The position numbers and the translations under genes are program-made. The notes below the pieces were generated by a model that saw only the letters and a list, made by a program, of their open reading frames with translations, ran no database searches and was not told the origin of the DNA. From DTYU01 sp040756575 (GTDB lineage Bacteria; Bacillota; Desulfotomaculia; Desulfotomaculales; Ammonificaceae), in contig JBFLYP010000008.1 in the NCBI GenBank assembly GCA_040756575.1, forward strand, positions 1-64,000: 64,000 nucleotides of DNA, written 5' to 3'. Below, piece by piece: positions 60,916 to 64,000 of the stretch (positions within the stretch are counted from its first letter, which is position 1; the number at the start of each line of letters is the position of its first letter).

Positions 60916-61662
60916 ATGCTGCGCGGGCTTTACACCTCGGCTTCAGGGTTGAATCTGCAACAGACGGCAATCGACGTTGTCGCGAATAATATCGCCAACC
61001 TTTCGACTACAGGTTTTAAACTCGATCGTCTCCGTGTCGGGAGTTTCCCTTCGATTCTCCTCTGGCGCCTGGAAGCGGGAAAACGGGCTGAGCCCGTCGG
61101 GGTAACCTGCTACGGGGCCCTTGCTGAGGCCGTGACCACTGATTTTCGGGAGGGGCCGCTTCAAAACACAGGTGTCTTACGGGACGTGGCATTGATGGGT
61201 CAAGGTTTTTTAGTGGCTGAGACGCCAGCCGGAGAACGCTATTTTAGAGGAGGTACATTATTCCTAAACGGTGACGGCTTTCTCACTACCGGCAGCGGTG
61301 ACAAAGTCCTTGGCGAGAACGGGCCGATTACCCTGGATAGCGGTGACTTCAGAATCTACGAAGACGGTACAATCGCCGTTAAAGGAAAGCCGGTAGACAA
61401 GTTGCGGTTGGTTGATTTCAAGGATAAGAGCGGACTGGTTAAGGAAGGACGAAATTACTTCCGGTCTGACGGCTCCGTACCGGTTGCTGCATCCGGAACA
61501 GTGGTCCGACAGGGATTTCTTGAGGGGTCAAACGTGGACATAGCTGAGGAAATGGCAAAGCTTATCGTGGGTCTGCGTGCTTATCAGTTCAGCCAGCGGG
61601 CTTTCCGAACGCATGACGAGCTCTTGGGAAAAGCAGTCAATCAGGTAGGAAAGGTGCGTTAG
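60916..61662 (+). CDS. flgF: Flagellar rod/hook-family protein, FlgF/FlhO-like
   Basis: 248 residues: MLRGLYTSASGLNLQQTAIDVVANNIANLSTTGFKLDRL at the N-terminus, DVALMGQGFLV in the middle and GSNVDIAEEMAKLIVGLRAYQFSQRAFRTHDELLGKAV at the end. It is a rod-family protein; FlgF and FlgG cannot be told apart with certainty from the sequence alone. Normally a second copy (flgG/flhP) follows; here there is only one. Ribosome site AAAGGAGGGG. Confidence 0.88.
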   Translation: MLRGLYTSASGLNLQQTAIDVVANNIANLSTTGFKLDRLRVGSFPSILLWRLEAGKRAEPVGVTCYGALAEAVTTDFREGPLQNTGVLRDVALMGQGFLVAETPAGERYFRGGTLFLNGDGFLTTGSGDKVLGENGPITLDSGDFRIYEDGTIAVKGKPVDKLRLVDFKDKSGLVKEGRNYFRSDGSVPVAASGTVVRQGFLEGSNVDIAEEMAKLIVGLRAYQFSQRAFRTHDELLGKAVNQVGKVR

Positions 61663-61825
61663 CCTTTATTTCTATTTTATTTTATACTTTATATAGTAAA
61701 GGGAGTCCCCGCATCGACTTCTTTGGCTTAAAAATCCTCCAGTTTCCGTTTTCTTGAATTGAGTGCTGGGGAGGCCGTTTAAGTTTCAGGCAGGGTTTTG
61801 CAGCAGTTTCTTAGGAGGAAGTACG
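61663..61825. other. AT-rich gap upstream of cheD
   Basis: 163 bases. At 61668-61701 the sequence is strikingly AT-rich (TTTATTTC, TATTTTATTT, TATACTTTATATAG) and contains TATACT and TATAGT, either of which could be a -10 box. No -35 match is convincing. It could be an internal promoter for cheD-cheR-cheC. Confidence 0.4.
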
Positions 61826-62347
61826 TTGGTTGAAGCAGTAAAATCGGCATTGCTGGATTGTCCGTGTGAAATTCAGGTTGGTATCGCGGACTTGAAGGTT
61901 GGCAGGGAGCCGGTAGTTTTAATTACCCTGGGGCTTGGGTCGTGCGTGGGGGTTACGTTGTACGACCCGGTTCAAAAGGTCGGCGGCCTTCTTCACATAA
62001 TGTTGCCCAGGATGTCCGATTTCACGAGAGGGGACGCAAAACCGGCAAAGTTTGCCGATACAGGCGTACCGCTCCTGCTTAAGGAGGTCCTGAAGTTGGG
62101 AGCCAACCGCCGCTTTCTTCAAGCCAAAATCGCAGGCGGCGCACAGATGTTCAGCGGTCTTGACAAGGGTTTCCTGTTGGACATAGGGAGCCGGAACGTT
62201 GATTCTGTTCGAAACGCGTTGAGAGATTTGGGGATCAAGATTACGGCCGAAGACGTAGGAGGGAAGCACGGCCGAACAATGATGCTGTACACTGCAACCG
62301 GCCGGGTAGTTATTAAGATGCTTGGTACTCAAACGAAGGAGATCTGA
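61826..62347 (+). CDS. cheD: Chemoreceptor glutamine deamidase CheD
   Basis: About 173 residues; deamidates receptors and is a CheC partner. Catalytic Cys40 in GLGSCVGVTLYDP and His57 in GGLLHIMLP, with AKIAGGAQMF and GGKHGRTM, match the family. TTG 61826 follows TTAGGAGGAA at good spacing; an ATG at 61763 lengthens the frame but has no ribosome site. Confidence 0.95.
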   Translation: MVEAVKSALLDCPCEIQVGIADLKVGREPVVLITLGLGSCVGVTLYDPVQKVGGLLHIMLPRMSDFTRGDAKPAKFADTGVPLLLKEVLKLGANRRFLQAKIAGGAQMFSGLDKGFLLDIGSRNVDSVRNALRDLGIKITAEDVGGKHGRTMMLYTATGRVVIKMLGTQTKEI

Positions 62348-62348
62348 G

Positions 62349-63128
62349 ATGGATTTCGAGACTTTCAGGCGCAAGGTGCACAGCACGTTTAATGTAGACC
62401 TTGCCGGTTATAAGGAGGCACAGCTTAAACGTCGGACCGGCAACCTTATGTCACGGCGCGGGATAACGGATTACCTGACATATTATCACCTTTTAAAACA
62501 GGACCCGCATGCTTTTGAAGAGTTTATGGACTATCTTACGATAAATGTCACCGAGTTTTTCCGTGACCCGGGGATGTTTGAATTGCTTGAGAAAAATGTC
62601 CTCCCGGAACTTTTAGCAAGACGTTCGTTTCTCAGGATCTGGAGCGCTGCATGTTCGAACGGTGCAGAGCCATATTCGGTAGTAATGATTCTCGAGGACC
62701 TTGCACCCGGCTGCCATTACCGGATTGAAGCGACCGATATAGATAAAAAGATACTTGAGGCGGCGAGGAAAGGTTTGTATCCGGCGGATCTACTCAAGAA
62801 CGTATCTCCGGTTCGGAAAGAGAAGTACTTCCGGGAACAGAACGGGTTCTTTGTATTTGACGAAAAATTCAGGCGGAGGGTGAACTTCAGGAGTCACGAT
62901 TTGCTGAAGGATCCCTATGTTACAGGTTTAGACTTAATCCTTTGCCGAAACGTTCAGATATATTTTACAAGGGATACCCAGCACAGGGTCATAAAACAGC
63001 TCAGCGAGTCTTTAAACCCGGGAGGTTATCTTTTCATCGGGTCAAGCGAGACCATTTTGCATTATCGGGAATTGAACTTGGAAAAAAGGCCTTTCTCTTT
63101 TTACCGGAAGGTCGAAGCCCGTTCTTAA
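62349..63128 (+). CDS. cheR: Chemotaxis protein methyltransferase CheR
   Basis: About 259 residues; methylates chemoreceptor glutamates with SAM. N-terminal CheR domain LAGYKEAQLKRRTGNLMSRRG, then LTINVTEFFRDPGMFELL, LRIWSAACSNGAEPYSVVMIL (SAM site; the usual STGEEPYS is SNGAEPYS), EATDIDKKILEAARKG, and DLILCRNVQIYF with NPGGYLFIGSSE. ATG 62349, ribosome site GAAGGAGATC, one base after cheD. Confidence 0.95.
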   Translation: MDFETFRRKVHSTFNVDLAGYKEAQLKRRTGNLMSRRGITDYLTYYHLLKQDPHAFEEFMDYLTINVTEFFRDPGMFELLEKNVLPELLARRSFLRIWSAACSNGAEPYSVVMILEDLAPGCHYRIEATDIDKKILEAARKGLYPADLLKNVSPVRKEKYFREQNGFFVFDEKFRRRVNFRSHDLLKDPYVTGLDLILCRNVQIYFTRDTQHRVIKQLSESLNPGGYLFIGSSETILHYRELNLEKRPFSFYRKVEARS

Positions 63129-63132
63129 TCAG

Positions 63133-63180
63133 GGGAGTCATTCACGACGATTTTATCGTCGCCACCGGGAAATGAAAATG
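63133..63180. repeat. Alternative-hairpin repeat copy upstream of cheC
   Basis: GAGTCATTCACGACGATTTT and ATCGTCGCCACCGGGAAATG match the heads of the copies at 36755, 49056 and 59581. The second stem is perfect here, CGACGAT-TTT-ATCGTCG (63145-63161). It lies after the cheR stop. Confidence 0.6.
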
Positions 63181-63228
63181 CATTAGGGGAAGGAGGCGGC
63201 GTTGCCTGTTTCAGCTCCAAGCGAACAC

Positions 63229-63385
63229 TTGAGACGCGCGGCAACCAAACTCGGGCGACGATGAGCGGCGGAGGCGGGTCTGCGGCCACGGACGGCCGCA
63301 GAGGGCAATCGAGGCAGGGAGGCCGAGTTTGCCCGGTGCCCGCCGGAGCGCGAGGAGGAGCGCAAAGTTTGGTCCGCGCGGCGAA
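63229..63385. other. GC-rich nested inverted-repeat segment upstream of cheC
   Basis: CGCGCGGCAACCAAACT (63235-63251) is the inverse complement, with a two-base bulge, of AGTTTGGTCCGCGCG (63366-63380). Inside, AAACTCGG (63247-63254) matches CCGAGTTT (63323-63330), GGCGGG (63273-63278) matches CCCGCC (63339-63344), and CTGCGGCC-loop-GGCCGCAG (63280-63301) is a perfect hairpin. No coding gene fits. It may be a structured RNA or a mobile-element remnant. Confidence 0.55.
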
Positions 63386-63465
63386 CGTGTGAGCGGGAGC
63401 GAAACAAGCCGAGACAGCCGCCGGCGTTAGTGATAACTGGCCATTTTCGGAGGAGGGTATTCTGC

Positions 63466-64000
63466 TTGGACCAGTACGTTGACATGCTTAAGGAAGTGGG
63501 CAATATCGGTATTGGTAACGCCGCCACTGCGCTTGCCGAACTTCTTTCTTCCAAAATAAAGATGACGGTACCGCGGACCGATTTTGTTCCTGTTGAAGAA
63601 GTCTTCATTAGGGTGGGAAGGGTTGAGGAGCTCGTAGCCGCCGTGATGCTTCGCGTGGACGGAGATCTGTCCGGGACTGTCTTATTCGTTTTCAACGAAG
63701 CAAGTGCGCTGAAGCTTATTATACAGATTTTAGGGCAACCGGTGGCAACGATTCAGGAAATCGGCGAAATGGAGGAATCGATGCTGATGGAGGTAGGGAA
63801 CGTTCTGATGGGTTCGTTCCTGAATGCCATCAGCGCAATGACCCAGTTTACTATTATTCCGGCAGTGCCGCTCTTTACCTTTGACATGCTGGGGTCTGTT
63901 GTTAACAGTTCGCTTTTGGGAACGGGAATGGTACAAGATAAGGTGCTGCTCATCGAGACGTGTCTATCACAGGAAGGGAATGGGGTTTATGGAAACCTCC
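63466..64000 (+). CDS. cheC: CheY-P phosphatase CheC (partial, runs off right edge)
   Basis: About 178 residues visible. Two phosphatase motifs of the CheC/FliY type are present: DMLKEVGNIGIGNAATALAELL (about 5-26) and ESMLMEVGNVLMGSFLNAI (about 104-122), both with the conserved Glu and Asn. TTG 63466 follows GGAGGAGGG. The frame remains open to 64000. FliM- and FliY-type C-terminal parts are not visible, so CheC is the best call, though a longer protein is possible. Confidence 0.9.
   Translation, partial: MDQYVDMLKEVGNIGIGNAATALAELLSSKIKMTVPRTDFVPVEEVFIRVGRVEELVAAVMLRVDGDLSGTVLFVFNEASALKLIIQILGQPVATIQEIGEMEESMLMEVGNVLMGSFLNAISAMTQFTIIPAVPLFTFDMLGSVVNSSLLGTGMVQDKVLLIETCLSQEGNGVYGNL

Noticed and set aside
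63183..63695. 170-codon minus-strand open frame
   Set aside because: Antisense to cheC and the structured GC-rich segment; Ser/Arg-rich without motifs.

Overview
The window is about 64 kb of a flagellar, chemotaxis and flagellin-glycosylation locus from a low-to-medium G+C Gram-positive bacterium. The best fit is a Clostridia member (Bacillota), probably of the Peptococcaceae or Thermoanaerobacterales type. Support for this: strong AGGAGG ribosome sites, frequent TTG and GTG starts, FliW plus CsrA beside flagellin, a DUF6470 (YviE-like) gene, FlhF/FlhG, a SwrB-like gene after fliA, and CheC/CheD adaptation proteins. Genus-level identity is inference; no rRNA or other marker is present.

Layout. 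(1) 134-9421: glycosyltransferases and small methyltransferases in two convergent groups, 134-3023 (+) and 9421-3045 (-). (2) 9950-15966: motAB (-) divergent from cheW-cheA-cheB (+), then flgM with its own sigma-28 promoter and terminator. (3) 16039-26990: late flagellar genes flgN, a FlaG-like gene, flgK, flgL, yviE, fliW, csrA, flagellin, a TPR glycosyltransferase, flaG, fliD, two fliS copies and a fliT-like gene. (4) 27072-39330: a glycan-modification island with a four-module glycosyltransferase/methyltransferase, a TPR-methyltransferase protein, an FkbM methyltransferase, a sulfatase-like protein fused to an APS-reductase-like domain, a toxin-antitoxin pair, a DegT-family protein without its catalytic lysine, and a secreted stalk-type protein. 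(5) 40037-63128: the main fla/che operon, flgBC-fliE-fliFGHIJK-flgD-flgE-fliLNOPQR-flhBA-flhFG-pilZ-fliA-flgF-cheD-cheR, with cheC running off the right edge.

How it fits together. FlhF/FlhG place the basal body, FliF-FliI-FlhA/B and related proteins build the export apparatus, FliA (sigma-28) and FlgM time late expression, and FliW/CsrA probably gate flagellin translation through a hairpin operator in the flagellin leader. The many TPR-containing GT2 and GT4 enzymes, the methyltransferases and the DegT-like protein around the flagellin gene suggest a heavily glycosylated filament. fliM, cheY and any chemoreceptor are not visible in the window.

The gaps between genes are unusual. They contain a mosaic interspersed repeat, even between fliO/fliP and fliP/fliQ; a second repeat with tandem alternative hairpins whose stems vary but still pair; degenerate ACGTC/GAACGT tandem repeats just ahead of several start codons; and a GC-rich nested-hairpin segment upstream of cheC. 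The strongest candidates for something undescribed are the sulfatase-like/APS-reductase-like fusion (33470-35728) with its neighbours, the lysine-less DegT protein, and the repeat families.
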